This document shows, one piece after another, positions 35,503 through 44,075 of a DNA stretch of 64,000 nt (position 1 is the stretch's first letter; each line of letters begins with the position of its first letter). Made by a program: the position numbers and the translations under genes. The stretch is from Microseira wollei NIES-4236 (GTDB lineage: Bacteria > Cyanobacteriota > Cyanobacteriia > Cyanobacteriales > Aerosakkonemataceae). The notes below the pieces were generated by a model that had not been told where the DNA came from, made no database searches, and was given only the letters and a program-made list of their open reading frames with translations. The stretch lies in the NCBI RefSeq assembly GCF_020521235.1, contig NZ_BLAY01000008.1, positions 1-64,000 of the forward strand. Direction: 5' to 3'.

Positions 35503-35629
35503 CTGGCTGCGTCCTCGATCCGGATTGCTCCGAACAAGGGAGAAGGATAAGGGAGAAGGCGAGGGGAACCTTACCCCATCGGTCTCCCTAGAAACTCTGC
35601 CTGCTCAAAAGCGTTCCAACCAGCTGCAT

Positions 35630-35974
35630 CTATACGCTTGCTTCAGATGCCACTTGAGGCAAGCCCATACTGTAGTTGAGAACGCGACTGTTGAGGTTAT
35701 AACTGATTTGACCGCTTTGTAGGAGACCGCGCACGAAATGCTCCAAATCCGAACCAATGCGACGGAGATTATATTCCGTCAAATCTTCGCCGCTAGAAGA
35801 CTCAACCAGTTCATCGAACATGCGATAAACCTGTTGCAGCGCTTCTTCGTTCCAATTCAATTCATTATCCGGATCGATATCCAATGTTAGAACGCTGTCG
35901 CTAGGTGCTAGCTCGTTGTTCTCGACCTCAGCAGCAAAAATCCGAATATGACGGGTTGTACACTTGAGCAGCAT
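35630..35974 (-). CDS. ndhM: NAD(P)H-quinone oxidoreductase subunit M
   Basis: A protein of 114 residues that matches NdhM along its length: MLLKCTTRHIRIFAAEV, LTLDIDPDNELNWNEEAL, QQVYRMFDELVESSSGEDLT, YNLRRIGSDLEHFVRGLLQ and SYNLNSRVLNYSMGLP. NdhM is a peripheral, oxygenic-phototroph-specific subunit of the thylakoid NDH-1 complex (cyclic electron flow, respiration, CO2 uptake), which confirms the cyanobacterial origin. Confidence 0.95.
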   Translation of the reverse strand: MLLKCTTRHIRIFAAEVENNELAPSDSVLTLDIDPDNELNWNEEALQQVYRMFDELVESSSGEDLTEYNLRRIGSDLEHFVRGLLQSGQISYNLNSRVLNYSMGLPQVASEASV

Positions 35975-36300
35975 GGGGATAATGCTTCAATCGCCAAATA
36001 CACTGGAACACATTGTGACATACTCCCCTACCCCTCAGTCGCGGACAAGCAAAAAAAACTCTCTGGGGGGAGCGGGCGATATGCCTCCCTGCCGCTGGCG
36101 CCAACCCATCTAAAAAAATCCCTTTTTCTCTCCTGGTAAGGCAAAGCCAGCACCGGCCTCTCTCCAGCGGGTTCTTTTGATCGCCGAGAAAAGACTTCGC
36201 TTAACCTTTATGTTTCAAAGGTGGGGATCAGCTCTGTTCTAGGAGGATTTTAATCACCGTCATGGTATCATAACTTTACGCCAGCAAGTTCAGCGTCAAA
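35975..36300. other. gene-free region upstream of TnpB remnant
   Basis: It holds no credible ORF. The right part (about 36190-36300) probably includes the left end of the IS200/IS605-type element whose deleted tnpB starts at 36301. A GGAGG-like AGGAGGA occurs at 36240-36246, too far from the ATG to serve as its ribosome site. Confidence 0.4.
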
Positions 36301-36744
36301 ATGTTGGTCTACGAGTTCAAGGTCAAAGGGAAGCCAACCCAGTACCAGGCAATTGAGCAAGCGATTTGGACTGCCCAGTTCGTTGGCAACAAGTGCTGGC
36401 GGTACTGGATTGATAACAACAGGGTCAGCCGTGGGGATTTGTATCGCTACAACAGGCAACTAAGGGCTGAATTTCCCTTTGTTGCAGCCTTGAAATATCA
36501 TGCTTGTCAGGCATCCGTGGATCTTTGCTGGTCTGGGATGGCACGGTTTTACGACAACTGCAAAAAGCAGATTTCCGGCAAGCAGGGATTGCCAAAGTTT
36601 AAGAAACACAGTCGTTCTGTAGACACACCGGAAGCTACACGCTTGGGGAGTCCGACCCTCTAGCTTCGTTGGAGCAAGGAAAGCGGGGTTATGGTTGGAC
36701 GTTGAATCAAGAATCCCCGCCCTTCGAGGGCTGGGAAGTGTCAA
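36301..36744 (+). mobile_element. internally deleted TnpB element (IS200/IS605 type)
   Basis: ATG 36301 opens a 120-codon frame. Its first 105 residues are a TnpB N-terminus (MLVYEFKVKGKPTQYQAIEQ, TAQFVGNKCWRYWIDNNRVS, WSGMARFYDNCKKQISGKQG, LPKFKKHSRSV). It then jumps directly to a tail-like DTPEATRLGSPTL and stop (36661-36663), so the RuvC nuclease domain and zinc finger are missing. A right-end-like hairpin (CCCGCCCTTCGAGGGCTGGG, 36716-36735) and GTGTCAA follow, as at the right ends of such cyanobacterial elements. The result is a non-autonomous derivative. Confidence 0.7.
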
Positions 36745-36809
36745 AAACTAGCTATAGTCAATTGCGCTTAAATAAACTAGAGTATCACCGATTAACAAAA
36801 CACTAAGCT

Positions 36810-37610
36810 ATGAAAGCGACAACTAGCCGTCAACCTTCTTCCGTAGCTGCCGGAATTTTCCAGCTAGTGGGAGTAATTATGATCTTGTCCTCCCTGATTG
36901 ACTACGCAGTTTTACTGTTTCCCCCTGTTACACCGACTAACCTCAATCCCGAACAATTGCAACTTCTGGGTCTGCAACAGACTGTTTCCGTTACAACCCA
37001 ATTAATCGACAGGGGTATTATCCCAATGGTCGGTCTGGCTTTCCTGTTTGCTGGGTTTTGGATTGACAGCAATTCTGGAGCGACCAAAAAAGGGTTGTCA
37101 GGCATACTCCAACCCGGAGCGCTGGCATTGTCTGTATTATTGGGAATAGCATTTTTAGGGCTGACCTTTGTGAACGTAAACAGCCAGCGTTTGCTCAACC
37201 AACGGACGATGGATCAAATTAGTACAAGATCCCAGCAAGCAGAAACACAACTCAAAGACCGCTCCCAACAGGTTGCCGCTCTCGCTCAAGACCCCAGGAG
37301 GCTTTCTGAGTTGGATCAAGCGATCAGTAGCGGTCGAGTCCAAGGACAGCAGCGCGATCAGTTGCAGGCGATTAAACAGCAATTAGAGCAGTTTAAGCAA
37401 GACCCTAAAGCGCTTGAGCAAAGAGTGAAGGACGCTCAGCTCCAAATTCGCAGCGAGCGGGATCAAACCCTGAAGCAAAGCCGACAAGACTTGATCAAGT
37501 CATCGATACGCAGCGGCGTCAGCAGCTTGCTATTGGGGCTAGGCTACCTTGGTATTGCCTTTACCGGGGTGAGCGGTTTAGTGGGCGGTGTCAAAGCTCC
37601 TCGTCGCTAA
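36810..37610 (+). CDS. hpsJ: HpsJ family protein
   Basis: A membrane protein of 266 residues: two N-terminal TM helices with a short exposed loop (LVGVIMILSSLIDYAVLLFP; DRGIIPMVGLAFLFAGFWI), a third TM (ALALSVLLGIAFLGLTFV), a coiled-coil/Gln-rich segment (about 125-235, QQAETQLKDRSQQVAALAQD), and a last TM (GVSSLLLGLGYLGIAF). This matches the HpsJ family, linked in filamentous cyanobacteria to hormogonium polysaccharide production and gliding. The GT2 gene downstream fits a polysaccharide context, but a full hps locus is not seen. Confidence 0.75.
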   Translation: MKATTSRQPSSVAAGIFQLVGVIMILSSLIDYAVLLFPPVTPTNLNPEQLQLLGLQQTVSVTTQLIDRGIIPMVGLAFLFAGFWIDSNSGATKKGLSGILQPGALALSVLLGIAFLGLTFVNVNSQRLLNQRTMDQISTRSQQAETQLKDRSQQVAALAQDPRRLSELDQAISSGRVQGQQRDQLQAIKQQLEQFKQDPKALEQRVKDAQLQIRSERDQTLKQSRQDLIKSSIRSGVSSLLLGLGYLGIAFTGVSGLVGGVKAPRR

Positions 37611-37725
37611 GGATTGAGCCATTACCAAGGCATTTGGTTAATCGCACTTGTGGAGATCATCGGGGTAGTATTGGGAAACATGTGTGTAGGATCGATAGAT
37701 TTGTTGCTTTGACTGGAAGCTGGGC

Positions 37726-38619
37726 ATGTTCTCGATTTATATCCTGACTTACAACGAAGAAATTGATATTGCTGCTTGCATCGAGTCAGCTTTGCTGTCC
37801 GATGATGTTATCGTGGTGGATTCTTGTAGTAGCGATCGCACTGTTGAGATTGCCAGCCGCTATCCGGTTCGTGTAGTGCAGCACGAGTTTGAAAGTCACG
37901 GACGCCAGAGGACTTGGATGCTGCAAGAAATCCCAACCAAACACGAATGGGTTTACATCTTAGAAGCCGATGAGCGCATGACTCAAGAGCTGTTTCAAGA
38001 GTGCTTGGACGGCATCAAGAGTCAAAACTACATCGGCTACTACGTAGCAGAGCGCGTCATGTTTTTGGGACAGTGGATTCGCCGCAGTACCCAATACCCC
38101 CGTTACCAAATGCGACTGTTCCGCAAGGACAAAGTTTGGTTTACAGATTACGGTCACACCGAACGGGAAGTCTGCGATGGGCCAACCGGCTTTTTGAAAC
38201 AAACCTATCCCCACTACACTTGTAGCAAAGGATTAAGTCGCTGGCTTGACAAGCACAACCGCTACTCGACTGACGAAGCTTACGAAACTCTGCGTCAGCT
38301 GAAACAGGGAAATGTTAAGTGGATAGATTTATTCTTTGGGCGCTCGGAAGTTGAAAAACGGCGGGCGCTGAAGGATTTGTCGTTGCGTTTACCCTTTAGA
38401 CCCCTGTTGCGCTTTATTTACATGTATTTCATTCTGGGGGGATTCCTGGATGGGCAAGCGGGATTTGCTTGGTGTACTTTGCAGGCTTTCTACGAATATC
38501 TGATTTTGCTCAAAGTCTGGGAAATCGAACACATGCCGTCACCCAAGTTAGAAGCAACCCAGATTTCGGATCTGGAGAAGTCTAATGTTGATTCGGTTGG
38601 GGTCAAACCTTCGTCTTAG
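37726..38619 (+). CDS. GT2 family glycosyltransferase (WaaE/KdtX-like)
   Basis: A 297-residue GT-A enzyme: the N-terminal nucleotide-sugar strand FSIYILTYNEEIDIAACIES, DDVIVVDSCSSDRTVEIA, the metal-site-like ILEADERM (an E-A-D-E form of the DxD site), then YPRYQMRLFRKDKVWF and a C-terminal hydrophobic/amphipathic region (RFIYMYFILGGFLDGQAGFA) likely to associate with the membrane. The architecture is that of cytoplasmic-face transferases acting on lipid-linked glycans. ATG 37726. It follows hpsJ in the same direction. Confidence 0.88.
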   Translation: MFSIYILTYNEEIDIAACIESALLSDDVIVVDSCSSDRTVEIASRYPVRVVQHEFESHGRQRTWMLQEIPTKHEWVYILEADERMTQELFQECLDGIKSQNYIGYYVAERVMFLGQWIRRSTQYPRYQMRLFRKDKVWFTDYGHTEREVCDGPTGFLKQTYPHYTCSKGLSRWLDKHNRYSTDEAYETLRQLKQGNVKWIDLFFGRSEVEKRRALKDLSLRLPFRPLLRFIYMYFILGGFLDGQAGFAWCTLQAFYEYLILLKVWEIEHMPSPKLEATQISDLEKSNVDSVGVKPSS

Positions 38620-38743
38620 CTAGAGAACGGCGTGCGGAAAACAGTTATTTCTGATACCATCTAGTCCATCCCCCGTATACGTGGAACAGGCATCTTGCCT
38701 GTTATGCGTAAACTTGAGCCAGTTGACAAAGAGTGGCCTAACT

Positions 38744-39445
38744 GTGTTCCAACGCCTAAAGCAGGACTTAAAAAACGACCTGATTGCAGGTCTTTTGGTA
38801 GTAATTCCCCTAGCTACCACGATTTGGTTGACGATTACCGTTGCCATTTGGGTGATTGATTTTCTCACTCGTATCCCCAAGTGGCTCAATCCGTTTGACG
38901 GCCTTCATCCAATCTTAGTTAACCTGCTGAATCTGGTGGTGGGACTCGCTGTACCGCTGCTGGGTATTCTGGTGATTGGTTTGATGGCACGTAATATTTT
39001 CGGGCGGTGGTTGCTCGATGTCGGCGAGCAACTGCTGCAAGCGATTCCTTTAGCCGGAGCGGTGTATAAAACGCTCAAACAACTGCTGGAAACTATCTTA
39101 AAGGATACTGGTGGGAAGTTTCGCCGCGTGATTTTGGTAGAATACCCCCGGCGAGGAATCTGGGCGATCGGATTCGTCACCGGATCGATCGGTGCCGAGC
39201 TTCAGTCTCAGCTATCTTCCAGACCGATGCTGAGTATTTTCGTCCCGACGACACCCAACCCGACCACGGGTTGGTATGCGATCGTCGCCGAAGATGAAGT
39301 AGTCGATCTATCCATGTCTGTGGAAGATGCCTTTAAGGTAATTATCTCCGGCGGCATTGTTAGCCCTAGCGGGCTCGCTCCTTTGGCTCTACCTCCATTT
39401 CCAGAGCGGCAGTTGAACCAACCCCTTTTGAAAGAAGAAGTGTGA
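38744..39445 (+). CDS. DUF502 family membrane protein
   Basis: A protein of 233 residues with an N-terminal FQRLKQDLKNDLIAGLLVVI leading into TM1, a second TM region (LLNLVVGLAVPLLGILVIGL) and a conserved soluble part (PLAGAVYKTLKQLLETI, RRVILVEYPRRGIWAIGFVT, SIFVPTTPNPTTGWY, VEDAFKVIISGGIVSP). GTG 38744 gives the family N-terminus; the frame extends upstream to 38681 in non-family sequence. In many cyanobacteria a DUF502 gene precedes nusB; here a TnpB element separates them. The function is unknown. Confidence 0.85.
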   Translation: MFQRLKQDLKNDLIAGLLVVIPLATTIWLTITVAIWVIDFLTRIPKWLNPFDGLHPILVNLLNLVVGLAVPLLGILVIGLMARNIFGRWLLDVGEQLLQAIPLAGAVYKTLKQLLETILKDTGGKFRRVILVEYPRRGIWAIGFVTGSIGAELQSQLSSRPMLSIFVPTTPNPTTGWYAIVAEDEVVDLSMSVEDAFKVIISGGIVSPSGLAPLALPPFPERQLNQPLLKEEV

Positions 39446-39446
39446 A

Positions 39447-40665
39447 CTACCGCACACCGACCCTATCGGGTTCGGTGTGGGCTTCTAGCTTCAACGACCG
39501 TTGCCCCTTACCCTTATGAGCAGGTGGTCTTACACAGTCTCGACTAGCAGGGACGGGGTTCCCTCCGCCCATAGTCAGTATCCGAATGCCTTCAGTTCTG
39601 ATGTTCAATGATGCGTTACTGTCACGGTCGTGATGAGTACCACAGAAGGGACAATCCCACTGTCTGATATCGAGTGGTAACTCATCCATAACATGACCAC
39701 AGCACGAACACTTTTTAGAACTGGGGAAAAATCTGTCAATTTCTACCAACTTGCCACATGAGCGTTCTAGTTTATAGGCAAGGAAATTAACAAACATCCC
39801 CCAACCAACATCGGATATTGTTTTTGATAGCTTTCGGTTCCGTACCATCCCCTTGACGTGGAGATTCTCCACAACGATGACTTGGCTTTTGTCTACCAGT
39901 TTTCTTGACAGTTTATGTAAGAAATCTTGGCGGGTGTTTGATACTCTCTCGTGAACCTTGGCTACAAATTTCCTGTATCTTTCCCTGGTTTTACTCCCCT
40001 TGGTTTTACGAGCAAGCTTTTGCTGCTTTCTGGCTAGATTCTTTTCATGGCGCTTCAAGTGTCTAGGATTAGCGTATTTGACTACTTGTTCACCGTCATG
40101 AACAATAGCGAAATCCTTCAAGCCCAAATCAATGCCTAGCGTCTTGTCTCCAGAACTCTCCTGACTAGAGTCTTCTGTCTCGCACAAGATAGAAGCAAAA
40201 TACTTGTCCGATGGAGTCTTGCTGATTGTTACTGTCTTGATAGTTCCAGTAATTTTACGGTGAAATACTGCTTTGATTTCACCGATTTTGGGAACACAGA
40301 GGAATTCATCTTTAGTAGTGACGTTTTGAGGGTACTGAATTGACTGCTTACCCTGCTTTGACTTGAATCTAGGAAACTTGGCTCTACCTTGAAAGAAATT
40401 TGTATAGGCTCTATTAAGATTGATTGCTACACACTGCTCTTGCAGCAGAGTAGCAGTCCTCTTTCAACCAAGGATGATCTTTTTTAAGCTGAGGTAGCAT
40501 TCCTTTGTAGACAGCCAATTTCAGGGTTTTACCTGTTTCTTGATAGTGCTGAATGCAAGCATTTAAGGAAAAATTCCAATACCAACGCGCACGACCAAAT
40601 GACTTTGATAAAGCCACTTGCTGTTCTGGCGTTGGATATAACCTTACTTTGACTGCTCTCAGCAC
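39447..40665 (-). mobile_element. tnpB: frameshifted tnpB (IS200/IS605-type TnpB nuclease)
   Basis: GTG 40665 (AGGGGG upstream) opens the TnpB N-terminus (RLYPTPEQQVALSKSFGRAR, HPWLKEDCYSA), which stops at 40414. The remainder continues in another frame from about 40450 (QCVAINLNRAYTNFFQG, AVFHRKITGTIKTV) to 39447. RuvC-I GIDLGLKDFAIV, RuvC-II VIVVENLHVKGM, the zinc finger CSCCGHV...CPFC and RuvC-III HDRDSNASLNI are all intact, so only a single-base shift near 40440-40452 breaks it. Its stop is 1 nt from the DUF502 stop, and it lies between DUF502 and nusB. No tnpA is present. Confidence 0.88.
39453..39479 (-). ncRNA. hairpin at tnpB 3' end, candidate right end / omegaRNA
   Basis: CACACCGA (39453-39460) pairs with TCGGTGTG (39472-39479) around an inner CCC-TATC-GGG hairpin. 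It overlaps the last codons of tnpB. In IS200/IS605 elements the guide (omega/reRNA) overlaps the tnpB 3' end and runs to the right end, so this is where such a scaffold would be. The exact element boundary is not resolved. Confidence 0.4.
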
Positions 40666-40707
40666 TTTAGTCTACCCCCTTGTTGTAATCATGTTAACAT
40701 TTATGTG

Positions 40708-40884
40708 ATGACAACGGGTAGCGCCAATGAAGACTACAAGATTAAATATACGAATGTCCTACCGAGATTGAATAAGCTGCGTCAATATGCAGCAAACAAA
40801 GATAAAACAGTGACGCAGATTGTTGAAGACTGGATTGATAGATTGCCGATTACAGAAATTGACAAAAACTCGAACACCCCTTGA
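40708..40884 (+). CDS. small ribbon-helix-helix-like protein beside tnpB, 58 aa
   Basis: ATG 40708 opens a 58-residue frame: MTTGSANEDYKIKYTNVLPR, LNKLRQYAANKDKTVTQIVE, DWIDRLPITEI. A strand followed by two helices, with a TVTQIVEDWID helix, resembles short RHH DNA-binding proteins. It is divergent from tnpB, 42 nt from the tnpB start, and its last codons run into the 22-bp hairpin at 40861-40906. I infer that it belongs to the same mobile element, perhaps as a repressor. Confidence 0.6.
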   Translation: MTTGSANEDYKIKYTNVLPRLNKLRQYAANKDKTVTQIVEDWIDRLPITEIDKNSNTP

Positions 40885-40906
40885 AAGGGGTGTTCGAGTT
40901 TTTGTC
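40861..40906. terminator. 22-bp perfect hairpin at 3' end of small ORF
   Basis: GACAAAAACTCGAACACCCC continued by TT pairs perfectly with AAGGGGTGTTCGAGTTTTTGTC (22 bp, 2-nt centre), followed by few T residues. It overlaps the stop codon of the small RHH-like ORF. It is a likely bidirectional terminator, or part of the element's end structure. Confidence 0.7.
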
Positions 40907-40960
40907 CGGGCATTCATCCCACGCCTCCCCTATCGGGGTAGGACGTGGGATGAATGCCCG
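40907..40960. repeat. 17-bp inverted repeat, probable left end of the tnpB element
   Basis: CGGGCATTCATCCCACG (40907-40923) and CGTGGGATGAATGCCCG (40944-40960) pair perfectly around CCTCCCC-TATC-GGGGTAGGA. The inner CCC-TATC-GGG repeats the loop of the hairpin at the tnpB 3' end (39461-39470), which supports both being element ends. Confidence 0.55.
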
Positions 40961-41730
40961 ATTTAGCTAAATCAATAAATTGAGCCATTCCGCGCTCTAA
41001 AGATGCGCGGATTCAGGCTAGGAGTTGGGGAAAGCTTTTCGCCCTGAACCTAGAGGTACAGCTATCTGGCTGGACTTTCCTAGCTATGGGGCTCACCGCT
41101 CTGAGGGGTAATCAGCCACCTGCTTGAGGACGCGCTTACTTGCTTGCGAAAGGATGATGATTCTGTCTTTTTACCGCCCGCCGGAACTGCTCCGTCCCTG
41201 AATGTTGTTGACATTCCGTAAAAAGACCATCCTGATTACGGCAGTCGATTCGTTTCTGGTATGAATCGACATTATTTTGCCACCTTCTCCGCAATTTCAG
41301 CTATAGAAGAAGTTTGTTTTTTGGCGTTAATTTTTTAGTGCATTATGCAACACAAAAAACAACCTACTATAAAACCATGTTTGGTGCAAGTTTTTAGATA
41401 GAAAACTTAATAATTGTGACAGTGAATAAATTCGCCCGCGTCAGCTAGGGGCCCCGCAATAAATTGACGGGGCTACCAGCCTCCCGTTTCATTTTGGTGT
41501 ACAGTGAGGCAGGGGGCAAGTGAGCAGGTGAGCAGGTGAGCAGGTGAGCAATTACGGTGTGGGTTTCACCAATCACCTTTGACAGAAACAGACGATTAAA
41601 TTAAACGCGCCCCCCAAAGGTGAGCAGGTGAGGTTTTACCGTACAAACGATAATCTTGCCTTAAATCTCTCTTAAAATCCCACCTGCCCACCTACCCTCC
41701 TGCCCCCTGCCCTCCTGCCCGACGAAGCTT
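40961..41730. other. gene-free region before nusB with structured DNA and repeats
   Basis: I see no supported ORF. About 41010-41280 is unusually rich in pairing: CTAGG...CCTAG around 41018-41054, GTCTTTTTAC (about 41173) with GTAAAAAGAC (about 41218), GAATGT-TGTTG-ACATTC near 41200, and GTCGATTC...GAATCGAC (about 41246-41272); a structured RNA is possible. A GGCCCCG/CGGGGCT pair spans about 41449-41473. GTGAGCAG tandem repeats lie at 41520-41550 and C-rich repeats at about 41680-41720, just before nusB. Confidence 0.45.
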
Positions 41731-42348
41731 ATGCAACCCCGTCAAATTGCCCGCGAACTGGCTCTGCTGAGCCTATCTCAACTACCAGCTAATCCAGAAA
41801 AACTCTCGGAGCAACAACTAGCCGATCTAGTTCTCGCTGCTGTTCGCACTCTGAGTACAGAAGTTCAAGATGCTTTAGAGGCGTCCGCAGCAGAACTCAA
41901 ACGCGCTGCGGATCGCCTTCTTAAGAGCGAAACCCGCGCCTCAGATCTCCAGAGTGCTACAGCAATGGTAAAAGATGCCATTGAACTATCTCAAACAGCA
42001 GTCAACCGCTTGGGTGGAGCTATAGAATTACCAGAATTTATTCACATATCCAATCAACGGGAGATTCGCGATTACGCAATGCAAATCATCACTACCGTCA
42101 ATGCCAATCGCACCGAAATTGACGATATATTGTCAAAATCACTGGTGGATTGGCAATTGAATCGCCTAGCTCGCGTTGACCGAGATATTCTGCGAATCGC
42201 GGTGTGTGAAATCCAATTTATGGAACTAGCTCATCAGATGGCAATTAATCAAGCTGTCGAACTAGCCAAACGCTACAGCGGTGAGGAAGGACACCGATTT
42301 ATTAATGGGGTTTTGCGTCGGACGCTAGAGCAAATTAATGCTATTTGA
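41731..42348 (+). CDS. nusB: transcription antitermination factor NusB
   Basis: A protein of 205 residues: MQPRQIARELALLSLSQLP at the N-terminus, a longer than usual middle (about 30-95, helical) and the conserved C-terminal half (LVDWQLNRLARVDRDILRIA, QMAINQAVELAKRYSGEEG, RFINGVLRR). NusB with S10 binds boxA for rRNA antitermination. At about 205 residues it exceeds the roughly 140-residue E. coli protein because of the central insertion. Confidence 0.93.
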   Translation: MQPRQIARELALLSLSQLPANPEKLSEQQLADLVLAAVRTLSTEVQDALEASAAELKRAADRLLKSETRASDLQSATAMVKDAIELSQTAVNRLGGAIELPEFIHISNQREIRDYAMQIITTVNANRTEIDDILSKSLVDWQLNRLARVDRDILRIAVCEIQFMELAHQMAINQAVELAKRYSGEEGHRFINGVLRRTLEQINAI

Positions 42349-42437
42349 CCTCTAGGTGTCAACATAGAAATAGCAGGCTTGAGCGCAAGAAAGACAGGCT
42401 CGCAATTAGCGATTAGCAATTAGCAAATTTAGGTGCA

Positions 42438-44075
42438 ATGGTTTTTAATTGGTTCCGCCGCCAGCATAGCGACGCTAGCGAACAGAAAAACGAGCAACCG
42501 GCAGAAACTAAAGAAGTCCAACCGGAAGTCAAGCAATCTGAGCCAGAGGCAGCACCAAAGCCATCTGGTGAAGTTGCTGCTGATTACCTCAGTTGGGCAA
42601 AAGCTGCCTACAAAAATATTCAGGCGAAGCAACAGACACAGCAACAAGAAGCCGAAACCCCAGGGACGGAACCTGAAACACCTACGCCTGCAGAAAGTGC
42701 AGCCCCATCGCCCACAACTGAGGAAGTGGCACCGACCCAAACAATTGCTGCCGTTGCAGAAGCTACCGAAACTGCTGCAAGTTTAGTTGCTGCTACAGAG
42801 GGTGAGTCAGAGGAAACAGTATCTCCCCAAACCTCAGAAGCGTTACAACAAACGCCTGTAGCAGAAACAACCGCAGTCTTTGAAGCAACAATAGCCTCGC
42901 CACCCGTTGCACCTGCCACACCAACATCAGTGCCTTTTTGGGCAAAAGATGACCGACAGGCGCGGATGGAACGCCTGAAGCAAACAGCTATTGAAGAACC
43001 CGAACCGGAAGTCCAGCCAGCAGGTGTGGCGACGGCAAAAGCGGTGACTGAACAAGTGCCGGGAATTGCCTTTGATGAAGGATTTTTGTGGTCGGCAGAA
43101 GTTCTGGCGGCGCAAGGACGCCGCGCCGAAGATGTCTCGGTGGAAGAAATTACTTGGCTCAAAAAGCTGCGTCAAGGCTTAGACAAAACTCGCCGCAATC
43201 TCGTCAACCAGCTTAAGGCTATTGTCGGTCAGGGGCCGCTCAATCAAGATGCGGTGATCGAGATCGAGGCGTTGCTGTTGCAAGCCGATGTGGGAGTAGA
43301 GGCGACGGATTATATCATAAAAGCGCTACAAAGTAAACTGCGGGAAGAAGCCCTACCACCAGAAGCAGCGATCGCATACCTCAAACAAATCCTGCGGGAT
43401 ATGCTCGAAGCACCGCTGCAAAAATCCCACAAACGTGCTTTTGTGCCAGAAAAAGAGACGTTGAATATTTGGCTGATTACGGGGGTGAATGGGGCTGGAA
43501 AAACCACAACAATCGGGAAAATAGCCCATATTGCCGAAAAATCAGGCTATAAATGCTTAATCGCAGCGGCAGATACATTCCGGGCGGCGGCGGTAGAACA
43601 GGTCAAGGTTTGGGGAGAGCGCAGCGGCGTTGAAGTAATTGCCAATCCGGGACAGAATACAGATCCGGCGGCGGTGGTATTTGATGCGATCGCCGCAGCC
43701 AAAGCGCGGGAAACCGAATTGCTTTTGGTCGATACCGCTGGGCGTCTCCAGAACAAGAAAAACCTGATGGACGAACTCAGCAAGGTGCGTCGGATTATCG
43801 ATAAAAAAGCAGAAGGCGCGATCGTTGAGTCTTTACTGGTTTTAGATGCTACTCTCGGTCAAAATGGACTGCGCCAAGCCCAAGTCTTTTCAGAAGCCGC
43901 CCAACTCAGCGGCGTCGTGTTAACCAAACTCGATGGCACCGCAAAAGGGGGCGTTGCCTTAGCCGTCGTGCAACAATTGGGTTTGCCCATCCGCTTTATC
44001 GGCGCCGGTGAAGGGATTGAGGATTTACGCCCCTTCTCCAGCTACGAGTTTGTCGAAGCCTTGCTGAGTGGTTGA
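42438..44075 (+). CDS. ftsY: signal recognition particle receptor FtsY
   Basis: A 545-residue SRP-type GTPase. An acidic, Ala/Glu/Thr-rich A domain (about 1-215) is followed by the N domain (about 230-320) and G domain: G1 GVNGAGKTTTIGKIA, DTFRAAAVEQVKVW, DTAGRLQNKKNLMDEL, TKLDGTAKGG and GAGEGIEDLRPF. It acts with Ffh in co-translational membrane targeting. ATG 42438 (MVFNWFRRQH). It follows nusB by 89 nt, with GATTAGCAATTAGCAAATT repeats in between. Confidence 0.96.
   Translation: MVFNWFRRQHSDASEQKNEQPAETKEVQPEVKQSEPEAAPKPSGEVAADYLSWAKAAYKNIQAKQQTQQQEAETPGTEPETPTPAESAAPSPTTEEVAPTQTIAAVAEATETAASLVAATEGESEETVSPQTSEALQQTPVAETTAVFEATIASPPVAPATPTSVPFWAKDDRQARMERLKQTAIEEPEPEVQPAGVATAKAVTEQVPGIAFDEGFLWSAEVLAAQGRRAEDVSVEEITWLKKLRQGLDKTRRNLVNQLKAIVGQGPLNQDAVIEIEALLLQADVGVEATDYIIKALQSKLREEALPPEAAIAYLKQILRDMLEAPLQKSHKRAFVPEKETLNIWLITGVNGAGKTTTIGKIAHIAEKSGYKCLIAAADTFRAAAVEQVKVWGERSGVEVIANPGQNTDPAAVVFDAIAAAKARETELLLVDTAGRLQNKKNLMDELSKVRRIIDKKAEGAIVESLLVLDATLGQNGLRQAQVFSEAAQLSGVVLTKLDGTAKGGVALAVVQQLGLPIRFIGAGEGIEDLRPFSSYEFVEALLSG

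Noticed and set aside
40961-41300. RNase P RNA, tmRNA or SRP RNA
   Set aside because: Looked for hallmark motifs of each; none present. Left as an unassigned pairable region.
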